Shown here one piece after another: positions 47,552 to 57,558 of a DNA stretch of 64,000 nucleotides. A program made the translations under genes and the position numbers. Positions within the stretch are counted from its first letter, which is position 1, and each line of letters opens with the position of its first letter. Source of the stretch: Sphagnum compactum (Eukaryota > Bryophyta > Sphagnopsida > Sphagnales); NCBI GenBank assembly GCA_965153455.1, contig OZ234503.1:1-64000 (forward strand), written 5' to 3'. The notes under the pieces were generated by a model. The model ran no database searches. It saw nothing but the letters and a program-made list of their open reading frames with translations, and was not told the DNA's origin.

Positions 47552-48874
47552 GTTGCGTACCCTGGGAAACTTAAAATCCTAGGGATAATCTGTGAAACTT
47601 GGCTGAGTCTGATGGAGAGAGGATCAAACCGATGACCCCGAGTCATTCCTCGCAAACTGAATGTGACTGGCATTGATTCGAACTACTTCTCGTTGCTTAT
47701 CTCCGTTGATGTTTGTTTGGGCAGTCCGGTGGCTGAACTCTTGGGCTCGCATAACACCGAGGAAGAAGTAGCCCACTACCGAAATCATGCATGAGTTCCT
47801 TGGGCTCTTTACCCTGGGCTCGATCCATCGAGTTTTGTTTTTCCTTTCTTATCGTCTTTGTTCTCGTCGCACCCCTGGCTTAGTACAGCCGGAACCCTGG
47901 CTGCTTCAAGTCGTATTCTCGGCCTTCCTATCGTGTGTGCTGTGATCGTTGCGGCGGGCATGAACCTTGCAAGCCTGCGTTCAAATCTGCGGAGAGATAA
48001 AAACAACGATCGAAAAACACTTACGCTTCATAAATTATTTCTCGTTTTGTGGTTATTATTGAAGAACAAGGCTATTCGAAAATAAAACAAAATAGCATGA
48101 GAAATTGAAAAATGAAAAATAAATAAATAAATAAAAAGGAAAAAAAGAATCATCAGAAAAAATATTAGTAATCTTTTTCGTTCTGTGGAAATGAAATTTC
48201 ACTTTCTAATTATTATTTAGAAAACCTTTTTGAAAAAAAATTGAAAAAGAAAAGGAATGCAAAAAACACAAAGAAAGAAAGACCGAAACAAAAAAAAGAT
48301 AAAGAAATGGGGATTTTATATTCTTATATAGTAAACGACGTCGTGGACGAGATGAAGCTTTCCATCCATCCGGCCGTCGCGTCATCCATCTTCTCATCTG
48401 CCCGTCATCCATCCAAACACAACAAATATATATCTTAAAAAGGGACCTTAAATGTACCCATATCCCCGTCCTCCTTCCACCCTAAACCCATATATCTAGG
48501 GGTACCCATTTCCCCCCTCCCCCTCAACAGTAAAAAAAAAAATTAAAAAAATGCATCAAGGTGCACCCCTAAACCCCCCCCCTCGCACAATCAACCCAAT
48601 ATAAACCCTGCCCCTTCTCCACAGTAAAAAGTAATTTCCTAAAACTTACGAGTAGTAAAAAAAGTAACAAAACTTACCCCTTTCACCAGTAAAAAGTAAT
48701 TTACAAAACTTACGACCAGTAAAAAAAGTAACTAAAAGTAACTAAAAGTGAAAAAAGTCAACAAAAACAGCCGGGCATCGCGCGAAAACAGCCCGGCACT
48801 CCTGTGTATTTTCTCTGGTCAAATAGCCCCCAGCCCCCGGCATTACACTCGTAATGCTTCGATTACTAAGATAG
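47552..48874 (+). mobile_element. large repeated segment, copy C (1.3 kb, 5'-truncated)
   Basis: Begins GTTGCGTACCCTGGG directly after element 2's ATAG and matches copy B from 44314 (A from 26534) to the common 3' end. It is nearly identical to B. It includes the 140-codon frame region, now interrupted by TGA at 47788-47790, and a full element-1 module (48096-48874). Confidence 0.88.
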
Positions 48875-50619
48875 GATCATCTGCTCTGAAAACTCCCTCA
48901 TTCTGGGCCTATACACATTCCTGGGTCGTGGCAGCAGAATGCAAAAACGAGATCTCCTAAACAACGACATTACTAGGCACGTGCTTAGTATGTTCCCGCG
49001 GTCCAGAAGTGAGTACTGGTCACTTCATGATATCACATTAGATGTTCCTTCAGCAGATCCTGAAGTCTATATTTAATTGTGCGTGCATTCGTGGTTCAGA
49101 CATAGAGATCTGACTGTTGTCTTGCGTGTAAAGCTCTGGGATTGCATGGAGCAAGATAATATCATGGCAAAGTAGTGTTCTTTACATTCAGGGTTAAGGT
49201 TGGTGTCTCGGCAGGGCTGGATATCAATATTTCTTCCTTGGATGGAATAGTTGTAGATTTAGTGTCTGATCTGAACTTAAACGAGTGAGTTGCTTAGATC
49301 TCTTGTGTAATGCTGGCCTTAGGAAAGAATAAGAATTCAGCCCTCCTGTCCATGTTGACTGCTTGATGTGATGTGTCTATTTCGTAAATAGTTTCAGATA
49401 ATTAATAGTGTAGAGCCTTGTCTTGGGTGTCCAGTGAATTCTTCCCCATGAGGATAAACTAGGGGCATTCCATTTGTGTTCGGTATGTGAGCTTGCTCTG
49501 GAAATCTTGGATAATGTACAACAGTTAAATCCAGGGGATTCACTGGAAGACTTCTGTTAACCTGAAAGAATGTGCAGCTCGTTTCATGTTAATGTTCTTT
49601 CTACCTTGATCAATAGGGTTGAAGAGAGAAACTATCAAGAATGTTTCCATGTTGGAAAATGATGTCACAGGTGGAGGGAAAGGATTAGGGCATCCACTGA
49701 CATATAAAATTGTGGTTCTGTCAGAATGCAGATAATCATTGAAGCAAAAAGAATAACGGCAAAGTTGACCTACCTTGAGGTTTTGAGGAATGTTTGCGAT
49801 GGGGCAATGGGCTAGCAGCCAGTTTCATCTATCAGAGAGCTTGATGATTTTCGAGCTGCAAATTCTAACAGGGTGAGGTTTTGTTTCCGGTGATGAATTG
49901 AGGTTCCACCACTTGACGCTTTTACTTATTTGAGAATCTACCTCTTGTCTGTTGGTGTTCTCTCCAGCTACATGCTTTGTGAATATTAATGTTGGGTGTT
50001 CATGTAGGAGAAGGAGGAAGCCTTGGAGAAGACGTTGAGTCTCTTCTGCAAGATCGCCCCACGCAATTCCAATCCTGCTGAACTTGCCTTGATGTATGTC
50101 AATTAGAAAAAAATGACCCTTCTTTGGGTGCTAGAATTTTGTGAGGATTGAAGTCAAGCTTGAATCTTTCTATCCAAATCATTTGTGGCATTTGCGACAT
50201 TGGAGCAGATACATTACACGGGTTGGCTTGGCTGACTATGCTAGGAAATGGGTAATTTTTGTTTTTGGTTTGACAATGTCAATGCAAATGAATTGTGAAC
50301 CTGGGTTGAAAAGTGTGATGGGCATCTCAACATTTCACTCGTACTTCTGCTAAGAGAATTGGGGGATTGTGGGATGAGCAGGCATAAATGCAAAAACTGA
50401 GGGTTGAATTGGCCAGTGTGAAGCGAGAGGTAGATCTTGGATCCCTGCAGGTATCAAGTCATAACATTCCTCTCTACAGTTTGCTTCAGGGTCATTTCTT
50501 AATTCCTTTCCGGTCAACTTTGATCATGCATATCGAGAAATTCTTTGTACGCATCGTGTGATCATCATGAGCAGTAGACGTCGTTGAAAAATCGTTGTTT
50601 GTGCTGCATTGACCGAAAT
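48875..50619. other. no supported gene
   Basis: About 1.7 kb of moderately AT-rich sequence starting at the base after copy C. I found no domain, no open frame longer than about 70 codons with family resemblance, and no clear tandem repeat. Confidence 0.5.
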
Positions 50620-51055
50620 GCGCCTCAAGAATTCGTAGTTTTTCTTTTGGGCTCTGTTGGTTATGAAGGAGAGGTACCTGGTCCCTCCATTGTAAATGTC
50701 AATGTGAAGGACTACGTTTTTGCGTGTTCTTGCGTGGTCCTAGGGTATGGGAGGTTCCCGATGTGTGTAGAAGGATACCGTGAGTCTAGTTTTTGCTAGG
50801 CTACTCCTGATGTTGGTTCGACGTGTAGTGGTGATCGTACGACGAAGATAATTTGCTGCCGAACAGGATTTTGTTCGAAGGTGCTGAGGGGACATCGACG
50901 AACTTCGTGGGTGGTATGCATATTCTGATCGAAGCCTGAACTGGGTGCTTGAGAATCTATGGTTGCAGGCTGAAGTGTGGTACTTGATGATTGGGGTGAA
51001 TGCTCTCTCCATTTTCACATTGCACGGGAGGGTTTCGGTGCCTGATATGTAATGT
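50620..51055 (+). repeat. dispersed repeat, AT-richer member of the pair
   Basis: Counterpart of 31430-31805, with one insertion of about 50 bp around 50850-50905. It is depleted of CG dinucleotides relative to its partner. No gene is recognised. Confidence 0.75.
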
Positions 51056-51521
51056 TCATTTGTAGTAATCTCTGAATGGTGTTAAGTAGGTAGACTTATA
51101 TAGGCCGCTTGGTAAGTCCTCCTTTGGCATTTGTTAAAACCTTTATTCGTGGTTTTGATGGTTTGCAAAAATTTGACCATTCACATCTTGTATTACTGTG
51201 TTGTCCGAGAATTAGCATGAGTGTTTTTTTATTCATCGTCCTTTGATGTGAGAACAAAACATCTCTTAATCAAGGTTGGAAAATTTATCATTGTTCACAA
51301 CTGACAACTTATAAATTTCTTTTACTTCTGGGGCATCTTCCTTCTATTCAAAGTTATGGATGTTTTTTATTTCTTGTGGGTGGACACCTCCTGACCTGTT
51401 GTATGGCATTACAGACCTTTAGATCAATCCTGATCAAGGTCTGTACACGCCAATTGGAATTCAGGAGATGTCCACCTTCAATTTTTTTAAAAATATCATC
51501 ATGAAGCCGTCTTCATATCAT
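51056..51521. other. no gene seen
   Basis: AT-rich sequence between the dispersed repeat and an element-2 fragment. Nothing is recognised. Confidence 0.5.
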
Positions 51522-52226
51522 CATCCCCCTTCAACATATAACCCTAAAAAAAACCCTTGACCCCCTGACCCTAGCCACTCCACAATGAAAAAACAGAATT
51601 TAAAAAAAAAATCATCCTTTTCCCTTCCTCCTTCCACATGTCAAATGAAGGCAAAAAAAAACATTAACCTCCACCCCCCTCCCCCTCAACAATAAAAAAA
51701 AGAAGAAAAAAAATCAAGGTGCACCCTTTCCCCCGGTGCACCCTTTCCCCGTCCCATAATGAATTTGTAAAAAAAATTACCCCCTTCCCCTCCCTAACCT
51801 CTCCACAATGAAAAAAACATTTCTAAAAAACCCTAAATGTACCCCTTTCCCCCCTCCTCCTTCCACCTTTTCATATATCTGGGGAAAAAAAAAACATTAA
51901 CTTCCACCCCCCTCCCCCTAAACAATGAATAAATATAATACAACAATTCCCCTGGCCTCTATCAAGAGTAAAAAGTAATTTATGGAAGTTACACACCCTA
52001 AAAAAAATAATAAAAAGTAACAATCAGTGAACCTTCAACAGTAAAAAAGTAATTTATAGAAGTTACAAGCAGTAAAAAAGTAACTAAAAGTAACTAAAAG
52101 TGAAAAAAGTCAACAAAAACAGCCTCCCCCTGCGCCTAAACAGCCTTGCACTACGGGGGCTTTTTCTTGGTCAAACAGCCTCCAGCCTCCTGCACTACGA
52201 GCGTAGTGCACAGATCATATGTATAG
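51522..52226 (+). mobile_element. element 2, ~705-bp 5'-truncated copy
   Basis: Begins CATCCCCCTTCAACATAT, internal to the longer copies (about 33921), and ends with a perfect 9-bp hairpin (TGCACTACG / CGTAGTGCA at 52191-52210) and GATCATATGTATAG. It is more diverged than the other two plus-strand copies, and non-coding. Confidence 0.8.
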
Positions 52227-53524
52227 GTCATCTCCAAATCCCAAAAACAAAATCCCAATTGGGTCAAAATGCCCACGTAACCCAAAAACCCCAAATCTTC
52301 TATATCTTACAAATCGTCCGTTAAACATTAAAAGTAACTTCACCATTAGCTTTAAAACACCTTGAAACTTTCAAATTCTTTAATTATCAACCCTTTATGC
52401 CCTCATCTATCCGGCCCCCCTGAAATTTCATACCCCCCATATCTTTCAAATAGTGATAGATTATGAAAATTTTATTACACCATTGGATTCAGAATCCTTG
52501 AAAATGGGAAGGTAAGTCACTTCAAAACCCCAAAAAAAAATCCCAATTTTGATGGGGACACAAATGTAACCCTAAACCCTAAACACCTGGTACAACTCCA
52601 TATTTATGGCAAAACTTAACAAACTTCCATATTTTTGGCAAAACCTTGGCACAACTCCATATTTTTGGCAAAACTTAACATATTCCCATAATTTTGGCAA
52701 AAGCTTGGTACAATTCCATATTTTTGGCAAAACTTGGCATAACTCCATAAAATTGGTAATAAATAAATAAAAATATTTAATTTTGGCAAAACTTAACATA
52801 ACTCCATTAATTTGACAAAAAAACAACCTTAATTTTGGCAAAAAACTACAACTCCATAAATTTGGCAAAACTTCACATAACTACATAAATTTGTCAACAC
52901 TTGGTACAACTCCATATTTTTCGCAAAATTAAATCATAGCCCCATATTTCTTGGGTTTTTAAAATCCCTAAACAACTCTATATAATGCATTATCCAACTT
53001 TCAAATTCTGTGGAAAATAAAGGAAAAGTCAACCAGGGACTGAAAAGTCAAACCCCCCCATATCTTCCAAATGGTGATACATTATGGTGGGTTTTTTACA
53101 TCATTGGAATCACAACACATGAAAATGGGGGGGTAGGTCATCTTCAAATCCCAAAAACAAAACCGCAATTGGGTCAAAATGCCCATGTAACCCAAAAACC
53201 CCAAATCTCCTATATCTTGCAAACCTAACACTTTTAACCAAAAATAACTCCACCACTAGATTTAAAACACTTGAAAATGGGGGGGTAAGTCACTTCAAAA
53301 CTTTCAACATGTATCATAATTAACCCTTTATGCCCTCATCTATCCGGCCCCCCTGAAATTTCACACCCCCCATATCTTCCAAATGGTGAACAATTATGGT
53401 GGGATTTTCACACCATTGGATTCAGAACCCTTCAAAATGGGGGGGCAGGTCACTTCAAAACCCCAAAAAAAAAACCTAATTTTGGTGGGGACACACATGT
53501 AACCCTAAACCCTAAACCCTGAAC
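52227..53524 (+). repeat. telomere-tailed repeat blocks, one partial and one full
   Basis: 52227-52586 begins GTCATCTCCAAATCCC right after element 2's ATAG and ends TGTAACCCTAAACCCTAAAC. 52587-53524 is AT-rich satellite (GGCAAAACTT motifs), then the TATCTTCCAAATGGTGAT block, ending TGTAACCCTAAACCCTAAAC again. The arrangement matches 28096-29262. Each block stops at its CCCTAAA run, with unrelated sequence beyond. Confidence 0.8.
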
Positions 53525-54183
53525 CCAATGCTGAAAACGAGAGGGGAATAACAGCCTTTCAAATTGCAACGGAGGAGGCGGATGATGAAACAATGAAGAT
53601 CTTATTAGAAAGACCCGAGGTTGCGAAACGAGTGGACCGTTTGTACAAGGACATGCAGGTCCATGTGGATGCAGCGAATGCCGTTCTTGTGGGGGCTGCC
53701 TTGATTACAAGTGTGACTTTTGCCGGATGGTTAACACCACCTTTGGGATATTCTACGTTCTTTGGGAGAGCAAGCATTGAGGTGGGAGCCCCATCCCCAT
53801 CTGGCATCTATCCGTCGTTTGTTTCTATTGCAGGTCATCCAATCATGCAAATATTTTGGTTTTTCAACTCCATGTCTTTCTTCTTCGCTATTGCAACCCT
53901 CATGGTGGGAACGAGTGCGGCACGTCCCCCAAAACGCGGCATATTCATTGGAGAACTGGTGCAATCTTTGCGAGATTCATTTTCTCTAGCATACATCCTT
54001 TTGACGATCTCAATTGGATGCGTAATGGGTGAATTTGCAAGTGCTGGCTTTCTAGTGTTACCACCCATTCCAAAGTATATGGTCAATATGGGAGTCACAG
54101 TTGGCATAGGTGTGACAGTGGTATTCTGTCCATCTAAAGTGCTCTATATTCTGACGGTTATGAAAATGATTATTAAAGAGTGA
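53509..54183 (+). CDS. ankyrin-PGG membrane protein, 5'-truncated or last exon
   Basis: The frame is open from after TAA 53506-53508 to TGA 54181-54183; the first ATG is at 53593 (196 codons). Codons before that ATG read as the second half of an ankyrin repeat (NERGITAFQIATEE...ILLERPEV), so the true protein began further upstream. A PGG domain follows, typical of plant ankyrin membrane proteins of the ACD6 type. It shows an AVLVGAALITSVTFAGWL helix, TPPLGY in place of the usual PPGGY, then three more hydrophobic segments (about residues 84-106, 128-155 and 164-190). The ankyrin array is missing and replaced by CCCTAAA-tailed repeat DNA immediately 5'. It is either the final exon of a gene whose intron took in repeats, or a truncated copy. 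The intact PGG frame suggests it is young. Confidence 0.8.
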   Translation, partial: TLNPEPNAENERGITAFQIATEEADDETMKILLERPEVAKRVDRLYKDMQVHVDAANAVLVGAALITSVTFAGWLTPPLGYSTFFGRASIEVGAPSPSGIYPSFVSIAGHPIMQIFWFFNSMSFFFAIATLMVGTSAARPPKRGIFIGELVQSLRDSFSLAYILLTISIGCVMGEFASAGFLVLPPIPKYMVNMGVTVGIGVTVVFCPSKVLYILTVMKMIIKE

Positions 54184-54679
54184 TAAGATTAGGATGAAAG
54201 TGTTGAGTTTTTGTAAGGATGATTAATTGAAATGTGCAATTGAGAGTTTCAATGCATGATTATTTGTTAAATTAGATTATGCCATATTGAAGAGACTATG
54301 GACGCGTATCAGGCTTTTCCATGTGTCCATGGGAATCTATGGTGATGTAATGACTAGTCTTTCAAGCAGTACATGTGATTAGTTTGGAAGAGCTTTTGAC
54401 AACCTTAGCAAAAGTGTACAATATCCTACAAGTTGTACACTTGTTTAAAAATGACTATTCGCCATTTTAGCTTATTTAGGGTTTCTTTAAAACATCTTTC
54501 TACTCTATCCATATATGATATCAATTCCATAAACTTGGAAGTTTGGACTTCCTCTTGTCCATGTCTGATGATTCATTGTATGTAATAAAAAAATCATGTT
54601 AATATGATTATTTTCTAACATAGTTGTATAACCTATTTTTCAAAATACACACTTGCATACATATCCAGATGTATGGAGA
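54184..54679. other. 3' flank of the ankyrin-PGG frame
   Basis: AT-rich sequence after the stop codon. GTATGTAATAAAAAAATC near 54578-54595 could be a polyadenylation region. No other gene is seen. Confidence 0.4.
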
Positions 54680-55330
54680 ATGCCCAAGGAGACGAATCTA
54701 AGGAAAAGGCAAGCATGGGAAAAAGATAGGGCTAGGGAAAGGATGTGATTTGGGGAAAAGATGTTGCTGTTGGTTGAAAATGGGGTCGAGGAAAGGATTT
54801 GGCCCAGGGCAAAGATGTTGCCCTAGGTTGAAAATGGGGTTGGGAAAGGATGTCACCCTTGGCTAAAGATGGGGTCAGAGGAGAAGGTAGTTCCTTGAGG
54901 AGAAGTTGGGGCTGGGAAGAGGATCTGGCCTTTGTTGCCTTAGGGTGAAGATGGGGTCAGGGCAAGGATGTGGCCTAGGAAAAAGATCTTGTATGAGGGT
55001 GAAGATGTGGCCTTGGGAAGATGTTGCCCTAGGGTGAAGATGGGCTTGAGAAGAACACAATTCCTTGGGGAGGAGATGGGGTTGAGAAAGAATGTGGCCT
55101 AAAAAAAAGATAATTCCCTAGGGAGGAAATGGGGTTGAAGAATGAATGTGGCCCAAAGTAAAGACAATTCCCTAGGGAGAAAATGGGATTAATGAAAAGA
55201 TCATGTTGCCCCGGGGTGAAATGCACATGGGTTAAACTAAAGAATGGATGGGCCCATGGAGAAGACATTATTTGGAAAGAAGATTGGGCCAAGGAAAAAA
55301 AATGGGCCTTAGGAGATGATCTTGCCCCGC
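54680..55330. repeat. purine-rich degenerate repeat
   Basis: Variants of GAAGATGGGGTTGGGAAAGGATGTGGCCC recur at irregular 35-55 base spacing for about 650 bp. The strand is almost free of long pyrimidine runs. It looks like a decayed minisatellite. Minus-strand frames here (for example 55029-55292) are by-products of it. Confidence 0.7.
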
Positions 55331-55384
55331 ATTATATCTACTTTATAAATATAATTCTTGAACTAATATAAACCCTAAACTCCA

Positions 55385-55610
55385 ATGAAACATGGTGGAA
55401 TGGATTGCGTTATGGGAATGGAGTTCATCACCCAAAACAATGTGCTCATAGAAGGGCACAATAGATTAGTTAGAATCCTGTCCAAAAGTGGGATCATGCA
55501 GGTGAAGGCACACGAAGTGCCTTATGGGAATGGACCAACCATCCACTTTATGTTAGGAAAAACATGGGAAAGAGAATGCATGGGAGGTCATGGCATTTTG
55601 TGTGTGGGTG
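55385..55610 (+). pseudogene. Ty3/gypsy protease-region fragment
   Basis: The peptide GGMDCVMGMEFITQNNVLIE and what follows matches the protease-to-linker part of the minus-strand Ty3/gypsy element at 60.7-64 kb (GGMDCILGMEF...), ending near ILCVGD. Only about 75 codons remain, with no protease active site and no reverse transcriptase. It is a fragment of the same family in the opposite orientation. Confidence 0.85.
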
Positions 55611-55624
55611 ACCTTTTGCTTCCC

Positions 55625-55800
55625 AGACTTTTTTTTTTAAATAAACAAGAATGCCGATTGTGAAAAACCAAGAAGGGTAAGGTTTAAGGGGTTTAAGGTT
55701 AGATTGTAAGCTTCTTGGATTTGTCTCCATTTCTTGTTTATTTTTATGGTGGTCTACCATTTTTTCCTCCTTCAGATGTCTTCTGTTTCAAGTCCATCAC
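55625..55800 (+). repeat. dispersed repeat, first copy
   Basis: AAACAAGAATGC, GGTTAGATTGTAAGCTTCTT and TCAGATGTCTTCT match 58980-59150 (AAACAAAAATGC and so on). Its position just after a gag-pro fragment suggests it may be a non-coding part of the same retrotransposon group. Confidence 0.7.
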
Positions 55801-56765
55801 AAAGTGGGGACCCCTTTGTATTAATGCTATTTAAATACTTTCACAAAACTTTTCAAGATGTCCAAGGTTCAGTGCTTTGTTCGTGTAAAATAGGCATTGG
55901 AACAATTTAGATTGTAATGACTTAATTTTGGTATTGTTTAAATGATAAATGACGTAGCACTGTATTTGCATTGGATTTTTGTTGTTTGACATGTTGTATT
56001 CACATTATGTCTATATTGTAATGATATTGCATTAATATTGTGATTGTATTGGATATGCACTTTTAATTGTAAATGATACAATGTTGTTACAATATGGTTA
56101 CAAACTCTATTATTGTATTGATTCTATATTATATTCATGTTGTCTGTATTTTGAGTTTATGTTGTACTCATTTTTTTTCAACATCATATTTGCATTGCAC
56201 ATGTATTGTTGAACGTAGGGGATGCAATGTTGCAACAACATAGCTAATAAACTAAATATTCAATATTGACTCAATGTTTTATTCTTGTTCCTTATGTTAC
56301 TGTATATATGTTATAATCACACTTTCCCAACATTGTATTTGTATTCTTTTTGTGTTGTCGAAGGTAGGTGATGTAATGTTGCAAAAACACAATTGCAAAT
56401 TGGATATTCAATAGTGAATCAATGTTGTATTCATGTTTATTATGATGTTGTAAATGTGTTATAGGCACACCACAACAAAAGCATTTAGAAATTGCATATG
56501 CACCATTGGTAGCAAGAGATACGATATTGCAACAACATGTTTATAAACTTGTTGGTATTGATTTAGTAAATGATAATCAATATTGGACAATATTGATAAA
56601 CAGTGCTACTAGAGAATGTTCCACTGACCCAATTCACAAGGCGCACCTAATATGGTCAAACAAAAATATAACTTTAGTTATGGAATTACAAAACTTCATG
56701 TAGACAACTTCTTATACCTATAGGGTACCTCTGTGATGGTTTAGAACATATTCCACCTTGGTTCA
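55801..56765. other. AT-rich, TTGTATT-rich DNA, no gene
   Basis: Recurrent TTGTATT / ATTGTATT words occur between 55960 and 56460, perhaps an eroded minisatellite. The 65-codon frame at 56506-56703 ends at the repeat boundary and resembles nothing I know. Confidence 0.5.
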
Positions 56766-57480
56766 AACCTATACATATGATCTGTTTTTTTTTACTTTTT
56801 AAAATAGCTCGCCACTACATTCAAATAGCCTATACATATGATTTGAGCATTACACTCATAAGGTCGCAGGCTCAAGGCTGTTTGACCACAAAAAACCCAG
56901 TGCAGTGCCAAGCTGTTTGAGTGTAGTGGCAAGTTGTTTTAGGGTTTTTCACTTTTTGTTATTTTTTGTTACCTTTTTTACTACTTGTAACTTTTGTAAA
57001 TTACTTTTTACTGTTGAAGGGGGGCAAGGTGAGTTATTTTAATTTATTTTTTGATTGTTCAGGGGGAAGGGGTGCGCCTTTATTTATTTATTTTGATTTT
57101 TTTTACTATTGAGGGGGAGGGGGTGGAGGTTAATGTTTTAGTTTCTCCTTCATTTGACATGTGGAAGGAGGAAGGGAAAATGATTAGTTCTTTTCTTAAA
57201 TTTTTTTTTCATTGTTGAGTGGTTAAGGAGGGGGGTTAGGGTTTAGGTTAATATGTTGAAGGGGGATGGGAAGGGGTTTAAGTTGAATGTTTTTTACAAG
57301 TTCATTATAGGGGGGGGGGGGTTGGGTTGGTTTAATTCATTTTATCTTAGTTAAAATAATCTAAACTTAGTTAAACTAACCTAAACTTGCCTAATTAAAT
57401 TCAACCCAACTAAGTTAATTTAAACTTGGCTAAACTAAATTTGACAAAACTAATATAATTTTGTAAAAATTAACAAAAAT
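56766..57480 (-). mobile_element. element 2, inverted copies
   Basis: A short inverted terminus (CTATACATATGATC) lies at about 56769. A longer inverted copy starts CTATACATATGATTTGAGC at 56830 and runs to about 57480. Reading the minus strand, it has the pyrimidine-rich blocks, AGTAAAAAGTAA-type motifs, AACAGCC-type motifs, a decayed hairpin and the GATCATATGTATAG-type end. Between the two termini lies a short plus-oriented piece. The family therefore occurs in both orientations. Confidence 0.75.
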
Positions 57481-57558
57481 TTGGGACACAGATAATATGC
57501 ACCAAATATTTTCTGGCAACCATAAGGCCTACTAACCAATGAAAAGTAGGGAACTACC

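Noticed and set aside
33038-52226. Elements 1 and 2 as telomere-specific retrotransposon arrays
   Set aside because: Head-to-tail chaining and 5' truncation fit, but inverted copies at 56.8-58.8 kb and the absence of reverse transcriptase in them argue against a purely telomeric array.
54875-55292. Minus-strand frames with Pro/His/Ser-rich peptides
   Set aside because: Produced by the purine-rich degenerate minisatellite on the plus strand.
56506-56703. 65-codon frame near a repeat boundary
   Set aside because: No homology recognised. It is short and lies in AT-rich sequence where such frames are expected by chance.
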